From positions 9,610,001 to 9,674,000 of the forward strand of contig NW_025791658.1 in NCBI RefSeq assembly GCF_921293095.1: 64,000 nt of DNA. The letters run 5' to 3'. The first letter of the stretch is position 1; each line of letters starts with the position of its first letter. The position numbers and the translations under genes are program-made. This DNA comes from Ischnura elegans. Lineage: Eukaryota > Arthropoda > Insecta > Odonata > Coenagrionidae. Below the pieces are notes generated by a model. The model was not told where the DNA came from. It was given only the letters and a program-made list of their open reading frames with translations, and ran no database searches. This document shows, in pieces, positions 46,753 to 58,850 of this stretch.

Positions 46753-47743
46753 CGAGATGGAGTTGGAGAACCTGACCCGATGGAAATCCCGACCTTCCAC
46801 AATGGGGAACATGCACAATTTTTTAAAAGTACTGGAATAAGAAGGCCTCAACCTCAAATGTGCTCGTCGAAAATTTCGCGTATAAATAATGCTTTTTAGC
46901 TGAGTTATGAGTCTTAATCTCTTAAACGGATTTAATGAAGAAAAAAATACATACGTTGGTCTGCCATTCGATACGGATATTAATACCATATATTAATGAA
47001 TTATTTTGCAGTTCGCACACGGGCCGGCTGTATTCCGTCGAAATCATTTTCCTGCAGTGTTGCCAACGGTCCACGCATTGTGAACATAAAGTTTTAAGAT
47101 CTCCTGAACACGGTGTTTGGTTTTTAAGGTTGTGGTGACTGGCGGCCACCGGTCCAGAGACGGAAGAATGTGTAGAGGGAGAGAGTGTGTTCCTCGCTCA
47201 GAGACGCGGCGAGCGATGTAGTGGGGGGGGGGGGGGGAAATTTGTCAACAAACAAATGGTCAAATTCCTACTTCACCCACTCTTCAACCAACTCCAACCT
47301 CAACAGGGTTTTCCCGACCGCCTACCCTCTCTCCGTATTGTGTTGACCATTTTCTTCCGCCTGCAATCCCTTCCCGGAACCCCTGCTATATAATTCTCAC
47401 TCATTCTCAGCTACCCTAAAGGGACTCCTCTCCCCCGCCTCTTTCTGCTTCGCTACTTACTCCGCCTCTCCATTTCTGACGACTCGCGGCCTCTCTTTTT
47501 ACCCCCCTTTTTACTCTTCTCCACCCTTACCATTTTCTGTGGTTCTTCCCACGTGTTGTTATTCGACAGTTATGTCTAGAGTCCTCTTTCCACTCCTGGG
47601 TTTCCCGAATAGTTGTATATTTCTCACTTTCTTGTTTCTTCCCACTGCCCGTACGTTTCCCGCCCCTTCCTCAAACTTGTCAAATCCTCCCCCACCTCTT
47701 CCTCAAATGTATAAATGTGATTTTCTCATGAATAACAATGCCC
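46753..47743. other. unassigned; poly-G run and pyrimidine-rich DNA
   Basis: A G run lies at about 47222-47237, followed by C/T-rich DNA up to about 47700. No domain-bearing ORF. Confidence 0.25.
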
Positions 47744-47784
47744 TGTACTAGATTATGGTTGCGTGAGCCGAAACGCGTCGTACA
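47744..47784 (+). ncRNA. hammerhead-like motif, core decayed
   Basis: TGTAC (47744-47748) pairs perfectly with GTACA (47780-47784) as helix I, GGTT..AGCC can form helix II, and CGAAACGCGTC is intact. The CTGATGA core is altered to CTAGATTATG. It probably derives from another Penelope-like family, as its downstream sequence differs from the one at 43988. Confidence 0.5.
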
Positions 47785-48331
47785 CATTGAAAGTAATTGA
47801 CGCAAAGATGAACTACCTTTTTTCTCAATATTTCTTACCCCTAAAACGCTTTCTGGAGTAAAGGTATTTTTGAGCAAGGTGTACTCACTACAATACGCGT
47901 TGTACGGCTAAAATTTAGAGCAAAATTCGCAAAGGGGTCATAAGTCGCATCAAGAACTGAAAGCCTAGACGAATAATGAATTAAAAGCGAATTGAAAATG
48001 CTTAGGGCTGAACAATGCCAAAAGAAATAGTCAAGTGTGAAAAAGAAAGATTTAAAATTGGCTGTGATCATGAATTAGTTATTTTTTCATTGAAAAGATA
48101 CGCTGATAGCTATCAAAGATTATTTCATTCATTGAAAACTTTACAAAGAAGCTGTGTGGACAACTGAAGTCTTCCTTATTTACACTTACCTAAAGTTTGA
48201 GTCAGTCAAAAAATAATATTTCAGCATTGTAATTTGCACTTTCAATTTGACACGATCATAAAAGATTTTAAGGCCAAAATACTCAATTTCGTAGTTTACA
48301 CATACATTAAAGATTAGCAATGGAAAAAATT

Positions 48332-48456
48332 CCCAAGTTCTCCAACTGAATTACCACCAGTGCATATGAAATTCACCCCTGCCATTCCACCCCTCAAGTA
48401 AATATGGTGTGTGCCTAGAAGAATCGACAAATACACCTCCCTCACTCCTTCCCCCA
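48332..48456. repeat. dispersed repeat, copy A
   Basis: About 125 bp (CACCAGTGCATATGAAATTC ... GTGTGCCTAGAAGAATCGA) repeated directly at 49384-49503 with scattered differences. The family is unknown. Confidence 0.7.
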
Positions 48457-49254
48457 TTCAAAGTGTTAAAACATCCCGCTATACGTACGCCTGCACGTAT
48501 ACTGTGAACCCAGCAACCCAGCCCCCCCTTCCGCCCTCAGAAGAACCCTTCGGTTCAGGATGCCCGCTAATCCGACCGGCTGCCTCCCCCCTCAGAAGAC
48601 ACTCGCCCGCCGCCGCCATTCATGCATGGACTCCCTCCCGAAACAACACCCCCGAATTCCACCAGAAAGGAAGACCGCCACGTGGATGTTGGAATGTTTG
48701 TGTGAAAAATTTTGTTAACCCCAAAAAAACCAGCATTTCCCATGTCTCCTCCCTTACCAACTCCCACCACCACTTTCTCTGGTTTTCCAATATCTTACCC
48801 TGCTCTCTATTCCGTTCACTTTCCTCTTCAGGTTTCTCCATCTCCTCTCCCTCCTCTCTCCCCTTACTTCCCCAACTCCAATAAAAACATTGTGTAAATT
48901 AAATGCACGACACACCATTTGTACCTTGAAGATTATGCTATAACACTGAAGCCGAGGTCGCCACGAAGTCTTTGATGATCGTGTAAAATTGCAAGAGTTA
49001 ATTTCAATGCTAAAAAACTCCACTCCATCACTCTTGAATCTTCGAATTTTATTTGAAAAATTAAAATATAACTTTTTAAGTAGTGCGTATGAAAAACCAT
49101 TCACCTTTCTATCAAATGAATTTGTCGGGCATGGAACAGCAACTAAATATAATCTTCCGCACAGTGGCCGTTAATTTATGAAGTTGGATATTCCATCGCC
49201 AAATGCAAAATGTTTACTCTCACTCATGCAAAGAACTCCACCAAAAAGTAACTT
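48457..49254. other. unassigned, pyrimidine-rich first half
   Basis: The C/T-rich stretch 48460-48890 keeps ORFs open on both strands; no domain is recognised. Confidence 0.25.
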
Positions 49255-49345
49255 TTGTACACAGACACGCGCGCGTGTGCATATTTAAGTACACCAAGGA
49301 TGACATTCAACATGCAAAAATCATTTAGCATAGCCGGTATTCGAA
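49255..49345 (-). mobile_element. SINE fragment
   Basis: On the minus strand: CGAATACCGGCTATGC, AAATGATTTTTGCATG and GTCATCCTTGGTGTA, matching the 3' half of the SINE at 31900-32012. Confidence 0.55.
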
Positions 49346-49383
49346 GATTTGGAAGAATTAGAGATTAGAAATTGAAAAAAATC

Positions 49384-49503
49384 CCAAGTCCCCCTACTAA
49401 ATGACCACCAGTGCATATGAAATTCACTCCCACTATCCCTCAAGTAAATATAGTGTGTGCCTAGAAGAATCGAAAAATCCACCTCCCTCCCCAATGCTTC
49501 CCC
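49384..49503. repeat. dispersed repeat, copy B
   Basis: Direct-repeat partner of 48332-48456. Together the two copies and the flanking SINE pieces suggest a local segmental duplication or one composite repeat family. Confidence 0.7.
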
Positions 49504-49599
49504 CTTACATATGCTACCAATTTTATCACCAAGCCATCCTTGTACTTGAATATGAGGTCCTATCTTTCCTTTTGTCTGAGATTCGGCTTGGAAGTAAAT

Positions 49600-49725
49600 T
49601 ACTTTGTGGAGTAAAGTATATCTGACCAGCAATAAGGGAGATCCGGGTTCGAATACCGGCAAATCCAAAATATTTTTCATGGTGAATGTCATCCGTGGTA
49701 TATACTCTCACTCATGTTTAATAAT
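49600..49725 (+). mobile_element. SINE fragment with intact B box
   Basis: GGGTTCGAATACC is a good RNA polymerase III B box. It is followed by AAATCCAAAATATTTTTCATG and GTCATCCGTGGTATA, the family body. The A box is not evident, so the 5' part is lost or diverged. Confidence 0.55.
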
Positions 49726-51061
49726 CATGCAATTTAAGAATTTGCATGCAAAAATGCAATTTAACTTCCCTTCAAAATTATGATAATAGGAATACTGGCG
49801 AATAATGAGAAGAGAATTATATGACTACATACTCAGTACAAGACGTGACTTCAGAGCAGGTTGCCATTTCGGAAGGGTCATCCAGTGTCCCGAGGGGTTG
49901 AGAAGAATTGATCGGATAATGCTCCTGGGAAGTTGTAGGCTCTTCCCAATGACTACACTCGGGCTGTGGAGATGTCGATGTAGTTCTAAATTGAAGAATT
50001 TTTAAAGACATTTTATTGAATTGTCATAGATTTCTTGTAGAATGATTATGCCAAAGATTATTATTATTATTATTAATAACCGAAGATTAATGATTATGAT
50101 TATTTCAGCTGTTAAATTTAATGCGTCTACCTGATACTGCACACCAGCATGGTACATGGGTTTTCACACGTTTATATCGCAATTTACTCTTCACGAAATC
50201 GTAATTTTAGTCAAAAATTGTGTATAAATGGGTAAAACATGTGCTACCGAAAAAAACAAACTTCCTCTTTCAGCCATTATCACAAACAGTAGACTTGAAA
50301 AATCGCGGACGTTTGCGCCTACTTTTGAGAAAAGTTGCATTCGTAATTTGAGTCCATTACCTCCTGCAGTGAGAACCATTTATTGAGAAAAACGATAAAC
50401 AGCACGCAAATTAGGTTGTTGGCAAAGGAGATAACAATACGCTTGTTTGCATAACTTTATTCGAGTGAAATGAATATCCCATATAGCTCCTTTCGACTTT
50501 TATCCTAATTATTTTTTGCTGTTTACTCGTCACTCCTGCTACGTATGTAGAATTTGAGTCTTATATTTGGAAGACTGGTTTTCAGGTTTATTGGATCTCG
50601 TGTGTCATTTTTTGCATACCCCAAGCTAATTTACACAAATAGGAGACAGACATCGATTAAATTTGGTAATCTAGAAATTATCGCTGTATTATATCGGCCA
50701 AACATAAACCCCCTCTCAGTAATACGGTGGTTCCCGTCCAAATTCAGTATATTTGGTGACTCACGTATCTGAATTTCAGATTTATAAAATAACCTGATAC
50801 TTTTTACGTCGTGTTTTGATGAAATGGTTACTTTTGAAAGTATTACACACGAAATGAAGATATGCGCATTATGTTATCTACTCAGTTACAAATTTATTCT
50901 TGGTAAGCGTTAGTAAGAACTTAAAAGACAATGTTGCAACCTAGGGCCGAACTCATATGTGCAGTATATTCACTTGAATCATCATCATTATTTTCCAAGA
51001 CTTGGTCACAAAATATTAATATATTATAATCACTGCCAATAAATTATCGAGAGATACTTAC
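49726..51061. other. unassigned; short ATT microsatellite
   Basis: AT-rich DNA with an (ATT)n run at about 50058-50076. An acidic open stretch on the minus strand (about 51005-50918; VLENNDDDSSEYTAHMS) could be a later exon of the candidate gene at 51062-51311, but no clear acceptor precedes it. Confidence 0.3.
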
Positions 51062-51311
51062 TGTACTGCAGTTTCTCCTTCCACATTGGAAATAACATCT
51101 CTTGTTGCAGGTTTGGAGTGACTAAAATGGTTAAAATAATTTGATAGTCTTTTTCTTAGCTGCACCACGTTTTTACAGATGTTACGATGAAAATACGTTT
51201 CTTAAGATATCCAAACTTTTAACAATGTAACACATTTAAAAAGGATTTAAATACTCACCATTCTTCCAAGGAAAAGCTCTTTCTTCTCTTTGATTTCCTT
51301 TCACTTTCCAT
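51062..51311 (-). CDS. candidate first two coding exons of an unknown gene
   Basis: Exon A (51311-51259) encodes MESERKSKRRKSFSLEE and ends at a strong donor (G|GTGAGT). Exon B (51121-51062) follows an ATTTTAG acceptor, stays open in phase (HSKPATRDVISNVEGETAV) and ends at A|GTAAGT. A TTCTTAG acceptor-like site sits two bases before the ATG, so a non-coding first exon may exist. The basic start resembles a nuclear protein, but I recognise no domain. It is partial at its 3' side. The 4.9-kb element at 51406 begins 95 bases upstream of the ATG. Confidence 0.35.
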
Positions 51312-52084
51312 GCCTAAGAATAAAAATTGAAAACTCGCGCTTTCTAACACACCGCTTGCCAACTCCGAAAACACACCGTTTCAAACACACCGCTCGCAAC
51401 ACTAGGGGTGCGTTCCGAATCACGCATCATGCGCATCAACGCATGACCTTGATGCAGCCGTTCCGAAATTGCATCAAGGCATTGATGCGCTTATGCTGAT
51501 GCGTGATTCGGAACGGCTTGATGCTATTTGAGCGGGAAGTATTCCGCCGTTCAAAATACCCGCAGGCATCAGTGCTGGAAGATAGTTCGGGTTAAGCGAT
51601 AATACAATGATTGATATGCCGAAATTTAATATGCATAGTACTTCAGATGACGAAAAACGTTTATTGATGCGTATATTAAAACATAATTATATTGATTACG
51701 GTCGTTCGAAAGTTCCAAGCCGTAACTTGCAACTCATATTTACTTAAAATAGTGATAGACTGAGCGAATTGACGGTATTTTGTGCAGCTAACTAGAAAAA
51801 CGGTCTATAAGGAAGCGTAGTGTATAGTATATCTCAGCCATCAGTGAGTTTTACGGGTCAAATTGTTTTGAAGAGACGATTTTTACGATCAATAGTACGT
51901 AGATTTTGCTGCTAGACATCAATTTATGGCTTTCCGATAAGATATACGACTCGGAAACAAATTATTTTCATAAAAATCGGGAACAAATACTATATTAAAA
52001 CCTCAATAAAATTTTCACAAACGCTTTTTCATACTGCATATATAATGCTTAAAAATAAACTCCAAGACATTTTTATTGAAGTAT

Positions 52085-52475
52085 TCTACCGCTTGGTATT
52101 AAGGTAGGTTTGCATGGAGCATTCCATAAGTCCCCCATGCCCTCATGGACTTCCCTCCTGAATTCACAACTTCGCCCTTTTCATGCTATCTAAAAATCCT
52201 ATTCTCTCATTTGTTTACCCAACATTCTATCCTCTAGTAGTGTTTTCAACATCCATTCCCAGCTCAGTACTCGCCTAATCCATACCTTCTGTCTCCTTTG
52301 AATTCTATCCAGTAGCTGCCTCTCCTCACTCAACATGTCTCGCACTTTGACCTTCTTTCTTCTCTCAGTCCACTTCACTTTCTCCTTACCCACATCTCGA
52401 ACACCTCCAGTCTCTCCCACTCTCCTCCATGCCCATGTTCCCACACTGTAAAGTGCTATACTCCAGATCAAAATG
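52085..52475 (-). mobile_element. RTE-clade LINE 3' fragment, inverted
   Basis: On the minus strand it encodes VKWTERRKKVKVRDMLSEE and QLLDRIQRRQKVWIRRVLS, the same carboxy-terminal RTE pattern as at 6507-6895. The 3' word AACCTACCTTAATACC follows on that strand. It is more diverged than the other two copies, so an older insertion. Confidence 0.75.
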
Positions 52476-52489
52476 TTACAAATTTATCA

Positions 52490-54770
52490 ACCAATGTACT
52501 GTCTGTAAGCAAGCTAGTTAAAAAGACACAGCTGTCTTGTTTAATGAATCTGGGTACAGCTTATTTGATGCCAGATCTTTGGAAGTAAAAGGAGTGATCT
52601 AGCCACCAGTTTTGAAGAAAATGGCATGTTGTCAAGATTTGAAACAATTCAGAAAGTAAAAGTAATGCAACTTGTTACGTAGGATTGACTGTCAAAGTAG
52701 TAGAGGACTGTTTACTAAGTCTGTGGCACAAGAGTAGCAGACTTGTGACAGAGTAACATGCAGGTTATAATGTGGTTGTCAGTGGTGTGGATTGTCCCCC
52801 TAATAATTAATTTCAGCCTTGTATAGCATATGTTGATAGCAAGTTAGCAAGGAATGATTCGAGAGAAGTGCTAGAATGGAAGCTGTATGTAATAAATTAA
52901 GTCTGATCCTCTCAGAATTCTGTGGTCTGATGGTATTACAGGTGAAAATATATGTTTACTATTTATGTAAAATATATGCTCACCTTCACTGATGACTGCA
53001 CAAGAAAGGTTTTTGTTTTATTTATTAAAAGTAAGGAGTCTCATTTAGTCCTACAATGCTATACAATTTTTAAGGCAAGCATGGAGAATGAGACAGGGAA
53101 CAATATGAAATGCCTGCATACAGATTATGGAGGTGAATATATATGGGTCAGGCATAACAGGGGAGGTTAAGGGCATGAGCGATAAAAGGTTAAACTACAA
53201 AATCTTATAATCTTCAAGCAGAAATGATTAGCTGAGCAAATAGAAAGCTGGGTACAAACTCTCTGGCACCAATTTAATAAAATATTATTGGGTTTAAGCT
53301 TGTTGAGCAGCTGTATATCTCGAAACAGTACCATCCAAAGCAGGAGGGAATGCATTACCTGAGGAGAGATGGTCTGAACGAAAATTTAATCGAAGACATC
53401 TAAAAGTATTTGGATGTATTTTTTATGCTTATGTGGCTAAAGAGCAATGAAAGATGCTGGATGCCAAATCCAAAAAGTATTGGCAATTGTAAGGAGTGAG
53501 GAGTGGTATTTTTTGGCTGACCCTGATATAGCGGAAAGATTCATCGAAGCATGTGATGCAGTATTCTTTGTAAATATATTTAGGGAGCTCAAACCTGTCC
53601 AAATATCTCTTGGTAACTCTTTTATTCTACCTAGGCTCTTAGGGGGATAAGGGATAATTAGTTACTGACCTGACCTGACAGTGGAGAGAATGGCAGTGCT
53701 GAAAAGGTACCAAAGAAGTGAGGGGAATATCAGAATATCAAGTAATGAAGACTCTATCCCTGAATCAAGTTGTGAGGGTAATGACAAAGTTCCAACTAAT
53801 GTAAACACTAGTTTTGAGAGTAATCAAGAAAATGAGTCAGTGTTTGGAAGCGAGGGAGGAGAAACAGAAGAGACGTTTTCTTTAAAAAATGGAGTGGCTC
53901 GAAAATTACCAGATCACATAATCTCCTTGTCATCTACTAACTTAACCTGCAATCAACCTTTGTCTCATAGAAGCAGGTTTGAATGTATAGCTCCTGCAGT
54001 GACCCAAAAACTTTTCCTGATGTTCCATTTCTAGTTTTGATTGGTTGTCTTATGTATGCAATGATTTGTACAAGGCCAGATCTCGTCTTTGCAGTGTCAA
54101 AGTTAAGAAGGTTTATTGATGATTCTACAATGCAATACTGGGCATATGCAAAGAGTATATTAAGATATTTGATGGGAACTATAAATTATCTTATTTCTTA
54201 TTCTTAGTCAGGAACGTTTCTGGAGGGATACACAAATGCTGACTTTACCATTGACAAAATAGATTGAGTATCCTGTACTGGATACATGACAAGTTAGTTA
54301 ATGGAGCAGTAGCTTGGGAAAACAAAAAGCAGTGCTGTGCAGTGGCTATGTATACAATAGAAGGCGAGTATGTAAGTTAGGCAGCTGGAGCAAAAAATGG
54401 TATTGTACTGTCCAGAATTATAAAAGAAATCGTTGGAGGGAACTGCATTAAAAAACTTGGTACTTATGTGGTGCATGTATGCAATGATGACCAGTCTGCA
54501 GTAAAAAAATGCAAATTGTGGAGATGGAAGGTCAAAGAACAGAGGTTAGACATCATTTTGTTAAAAACTCTGTTGCCAAAGGAAAAAATAATTGCTGATT
54601 ACATGTCAACAAAATACGGTAGCAAATGTGCTTCCAAATGGGCTTAACAATGGCAAGAATTTGAACAGCATTAATGAATCGGATTTTGTAGCTGATGGAA
54701 GCAACTAGTTGAAGTGAGGTTGTTGTGCTTCTAACCTATAGTTGCAAAGTTAAGAAATAAATAGCTACAA
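52490..54770 (+). mobile_element. Ty1/Copia-type LTR retrotransposon fossil
   Basis: Recognisable parts in Copia order: an integrase core segment (about 52950-53170), a linker region (about 53440-54000) and the terminal part of reverse transcriptase with the RNase H region (about 53980-54650). It is clearly broken, with more than ten breaks. I could not identify LTRs or a target duplication. Judged by decay it is old. It lies inside the Harbinger-like element at 51406-56285. Confidence 0.75.
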
Positions 54771-55490
54771 CATGTTAAAATAGTTCTTGGAGTATAGGTC
54801 AATGTCTCATTTTTCAACATAGATACATATTTTACTGTTCCAAGTCCATAAAAAAGCCTAAATCACAATAAGATTAAGTACATTTTGTGGATTGGATAGT
54901 TGGGCATTGTCCATTTACTTAGAGTGGCATTCATGAAATAGAATTAAGCATTTCCTTCTGAACTTACAAAATTTTATACGGTGTACATATGACTGAAAAT
55001 TGAACGTAAACATTGAAAACCGGAAATCACTACAGTTATGGTGATTTCTGATTTTCAATGTTTTTGTTTACTTTTCAATGTTTGATGATGCAGTATCTTA
55101 AGACAAATACCCAAGTTCAACTGAGAACCATTTTGGAAACCCATTACTTTTGATAACATTGATAGAAGTGTGCCTTTAGTTGGATAGCATTTAGGAGGAC
55201 ACTGAAAATAAGTTGGCCGCGTCATCAATGCGTCGATTAAAGAGTATTTGGAGCCAATTTATAAACTAACTGCACTACTGCAATACGTATACGTATTTAA
55301 CCGGGCTTACCAAATCACACGCTATGAAAAAATTAATTGCACAGAATACTCAATCAACTCGATGGGGTTCTTCAAGCACACATCCATGATCCTTGCATAA
55401 ATAAATTAATTGATGATGTTATTTATCACGGCATCACTACCCTGAATGTCCCTTTACTTGTGGTACCATAACGTGAATTAATCTCTTCAG
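54771..55490. repeat. MITE end and hairpin between Copia fossil and Harbinger end
   Basis: CTTGGAGTATAGGTCAATGT (from about 54785) matches the end of the hairpin MITE at 38001. A 23-bp hairpin with two mismatches (55008-55030 / 55041-55063, core CATTGAAAACC) lies downstream. No coding feature. Confidence 0.45.
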
Positions 55491-56501
55491 CAGGGGAAAA
55501 TAATTTTAGTACCTACCGAGCAAATTCACTTGCAATGAATGTATAGTTTCGCATATTAAATAGGTAATAAGCGTTTGTCAAAATAGCAATAATTTGCAAC
55601 ATATATGCCTTCAAATGATAGACCAGTGAGATTATACAAAGCGTAAGCAATTCTAATATTCCGACGAACAAAGTCTTATATAGCTATTTTGAAGATACTA
55701 TTATACTACAAACCACAGTCTCTGTGCTATAAACACTCCCTGCTGTAGCTTCTCAACTAATCTTTTCACAATATAACGTTTAAATGTCGAACATTTCCAC
55801 AAGTTAGTGTACAGAAGCAAAATTACGGTTAAAACTACCACGCCTACATTTCAATGTGTGAAATTATAGATCGTATTTGGCATTTTTACCACCAATGAAA
55901 TTAATAACGGTTGTAAACAAGTTACTTACACGCACACTTCAACGCATCGGAAATAGATTTCCCCATTTCCCATTTTCTATGGACTTATTATTACAAAAAC
56001 AAATAACTATAACTCCTTCAACTCTTTCCTATGATCGTAGAAGCACAATATTGTCGTGTAAACACCCTATGCAAACACAAAACACCAGTCACAATTTTAA
56101 AGGTTGCGCCCATTTTCGCCTTCGCATCATCCGCATCAAGAATTTCTGATGCGAGCCGATGCGAGTTGATGCTTCCGAAACCTCGAAATATGCTCGATGC
56201 AGGGCCGCATCAATGCGCATCAATGCTTGATTCGGAACGGCCTGATGCGCATCGATGCACATGATGCGTGATTCGGAACGCACCCTAGAACACTCGCCTT
56301 CGGGTGAGAATGAAAAAAAAACTTGTCTGCTTCTTCCTTGCGCGGCTAAAGCGTAAAGGGAAACGACACAGATGAAGGGGAAGCGAGTGACCATGGAGGG
56401 GAAGTGGTGAAAGAGGAAGAGACTGGAGGGGAAGTAGAGAGAGAGACTGCTGTGGGGTGGGAGGCTCTTTCCTCGAGAGTGGGGGATCACACAGCAGCGC
56501 C

Positions 56502-56726
56502 ATGGAAGAAAAGATCGTTAAGCGCCTGATGTTGAGAAAACACGCTCACGAAATTGAGCTAAAGCGTGGTTATTGCAAAGATGACATTAATGAAACGTAT
56601 CTTATTTCAAAGAAGAAGGATGAATGTTCACATCTACCTACAAAAAAATCAAATTGCGTTTTCTACGTGGTAGTATTACATCGAGAAAACAGGCGTTTTA
56701 TTGTGTTTTTCAGCGCCAATAACTAA
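56502..56726 (+). CDS. candidate small ORF with good start context
   Basis: GCGCCATGGAAG is a strong translation-start context. The frame reads MEEKIVKRLMLRKHAHEIEL and continues for 74 codons to TAA. The first 32 codons are charged and helical; the rest is less convincing and a GTATCT donor-like site (about 56597) might end the exon. No domain is recognised. It lies 217 bases beyond the right end of the 4.9-kb Harbinger-like element, facing away from the candidate gene at 51311. Confidence 0.35.
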   Translation: MEEKIVKRLMLRKHAHEIELKRGYCKDDINETYLISKKKDECSHLPTKKSNCVFYVVVLHRENRRFIVFFSANN

Positions 56727-58340
56727 TTAACAAATGCTTTTCAAAATTTTTTTTTCACTAGCCGAGAACAATAATCTTAGCTTAAACCATATCCAAAACA
56801 AGTTCTCTATAGAGTGTTTACTAAGCGAGCACCCTTAGAACACCCTTAAAGGAGAGTAAATATTTACGGGTGATTTCCCACAAGAAATTTCCTTGCAAAA
56901 ATATATTCAACTGTCAAATGAACCCTTACCATGCCGTTTGAACTGAGCGCCTAAAAATGTATTAATGGCTCTGTGGAAACATCTACTGTTAAATGTTAAT
57001 GGTGTGTTTCATGAACATGTTCATTATTCCGTTTCGCTGAAGTTTCCGAGGGCAAAAATGTTAGGTTGAGCAGGAAGCTTGAAGCGTAAGGAGCTGACGT
57101 ATGATCTTAGGTTTTCCTGGCGGTTTCCCGTTTGCTGTTTATCCTCAGGGAAGATCGAAAGATCCCCAGAGGATGATCAGCAAGTCACTGCTCGAAACGT
57201 CAGGAGACATGGAAGACATCAACCGGTGAAAAACCCGAGAAACTTTTCTGCAGCGTAAGGAGTTCAGTTTGATCGGTTGACGGAGAGGTAAAGAGAGAAC
57301 ATTTTTTTAATTATTGTTCCAAAACGGGAAATATCCTCGCTCTTATTAATTAAATGATCGCGACAGTGTGTGGATATGAAACCTTTGGTGTGTGTGCTGA
57401 GATTCCTGTTCTGGATCCAGCAGCGAGTGTGGTCGAGTGGAGGTTCGAAGCACTGTCCAATGAACAGGCTGTCTCCTCCATCAATCCGCTCTCTCGTGCC
57501 GTATTCATCACGGGGGGGGGGGGGGTTGGAAAGGTCGCCACCGGAGGGAGGGGAGGCGTGTTTTCGCCCCCGGCCGCAGCAACGGGGGTGGGAGTTTGCT
57601 CTTGTGGTCGCTGAAAGCACGGCCGTGTGTTGTCGTCACGGGAGGGGTCGGACAGGTGGGGAGTGCAGTGGACGTGGGGGCGTGAAAAATGCATGGGCGT
57701 GATTGTCGTTGCGGTCGGACACGCGCACGCACGGGGGAAAAAGGTCGCTCGTCCGAAAAAAATCGTGCCGCGTGATAGTGGTGGAAAAGAATCAAAACCT
57801 AATGCATAAGACTGCGGAAGTGACTTTTTAACCATTGGAATATTTATATATGCATAAAAGTTTGTTCTTTAATTCAGAGTTTACCTAAGGTTTTTGGTTG
57901 ACTATTGCTATAAACCTTCCAAAGATACAATTATCTTCAAAATGCTAAATTATTATGTGTAATTACATTGAAGGCAACGGTGTAGCAGGTAATACGTACA
58001 CATCCATTGTAAGCCTTATCATTTCGAGAATTCTCAGTCATCAGACATGCCTATTCAACGACACCAATAAACTGGTTGAAAAACAAAAAGCTTTTGAGTA
58101 CTGAGTAATGACAGTATATCCTGTTCATAGTTACAATAAAGTATTGAGTATGCATCACAAAACGCACGGGTAAAAAGACCGTCTTCCCATGTAATGGAAT
58201 AACGAATAAATTACGACTAAAACAAATGGATTCTTTTTTTATAACCGATCAATAATTTTCACAGTGTGATCTGCGTCTTCGATCTTTGACTTCGAAACTT
58301 TAACTGCGGATCTTTAACTTGATGAATAAAATTATATTTC
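56727..58340. other. unassigned; GC-rich island with poly-G run
   Basis: 57350-57800 is CpG-rich with a G run at about 57511-57525. Long ORFs on both strands here (up to 161 codons on minus, 57350-57835) have low-complexity, Pro/Arg-rich translations and no recognisable domain. A degenerate hammerhead-like tail lies at 57168-57206 (GGATGATCAGCAAG..CTGCTCGAAACGTC). Confidence 0.3.
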
Positions 58341-58343
58341 ACG

Positions 58344-58438
58344 TATAACAAAGTTCAAATTTTATTGATGAATAAAATTTGAACTTTGTTTTTCCACATA
58401 TATTTCACATATAACAAAGTTCAAATTTTATTCATCAA
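58344..58438. repeat. AT-rich inverted and direct repeat cluster
   Basis: AACAAAGTTCAAATTTTATT (58347-58366) is followed after GATG by its exact complement (58371-58390), and a third direct copy lies at about 58414-58433. This gives a perfect 20-bp hairpin. Confidence 0.7.
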
Positions 58439-58769
58439 GAGTAAATTCCATAAAGTGACGCCTGAAACCATCAACGATGTTTAACTTCGCAAATATTTCT
58501 GACCTCGTTTAACAAGTTTTCCACGCTAACCACGAGGAACACCTTATATTACATTTATCCCTGGTAACAGAGGCCAGTTATCCATGTGGAGGGATTTGCA
58601 CCCTCGGAGCTATGGGTTGGCGCAAATGGTTCATCACTTAAGATTACATTAGAATGGGGTTTGCAAGGTCAAAATTCCAGGTTTTCATTGAAAATGTCAT
58701 ACAATAAACACATAGCTGTCATTTTCTGACCATTATAAAGCCCAATTTATATTTTTATGCTCTCTTGGT

Positions 58770-58850
58770 ATGTAGTAATGCCACCCCCGCCACACACCTT
58801 TTTAGGCGGCTTGCAAGGAAGTGTGTAGATGTAGCTTTGATGTAGAAGGC
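58770..58850 (+). mobile_element. CR1/L2-like LINE 3' end fragment
   Basis: CCGCCACACACC..TTAGGCGGCTTGCAAGGAAGT..GTAGATGTAG follows the same order as the 3' end of the LINE at 59945-61076 (CTGCCAAACACCC..AGGTGGCTCGCAGGGTA..GTAGATGTAGATGTA). A short, decayed 3' end. Confidence 0.5.

Larger units (their letters stand above)
51406..56285. mobile_element. non-autonomous Harbinger-like element
   Basis: A perfect 26-bp terminal inverted repeat begins GGGTGCGTTCCGAATCACGC. TAG flanks both sides (51403-51405 and 56286-56288). GCATCA/TGATGC words crowd both subterminal zones. The ends resemble the GGGTGCGGTCC of the 9281 element, and the 3-bp target agrees with PIF/Harbinger. A short ORF at about 51607-51747 (MIDMPKFNMHSTSDDEKRLL) might be a leftover gene start. 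The middle is filled by an RTE fragment and a Copia-type fossil. Confidence 0.75.

Noticed and set aside
48411-48884. 157-codon plus ORF
   Set aside because: Pyrimidine-rich DNA giving a Pro/Ser-rich translation; it begins within a dispersed repeat.
49600-49670. tRNA gene
   Set aside because: The B box is good but there is no A box at the right distance and no cloverleaf; the body matches a SINE family.
57350-57835. Long overlapping ORFs on both strands
   Set aside because: The CpG-rich composition lowers stop frequency; the translations are Pro/Arg-rich low-complexity without a recognisable family.
58590-58660. Minus-strand tRNA-like B box (GGGATTTGCACCCTC)
   Set aside because: Too far from the B-box consensus, and no SINE body shared with the other copies was seen.
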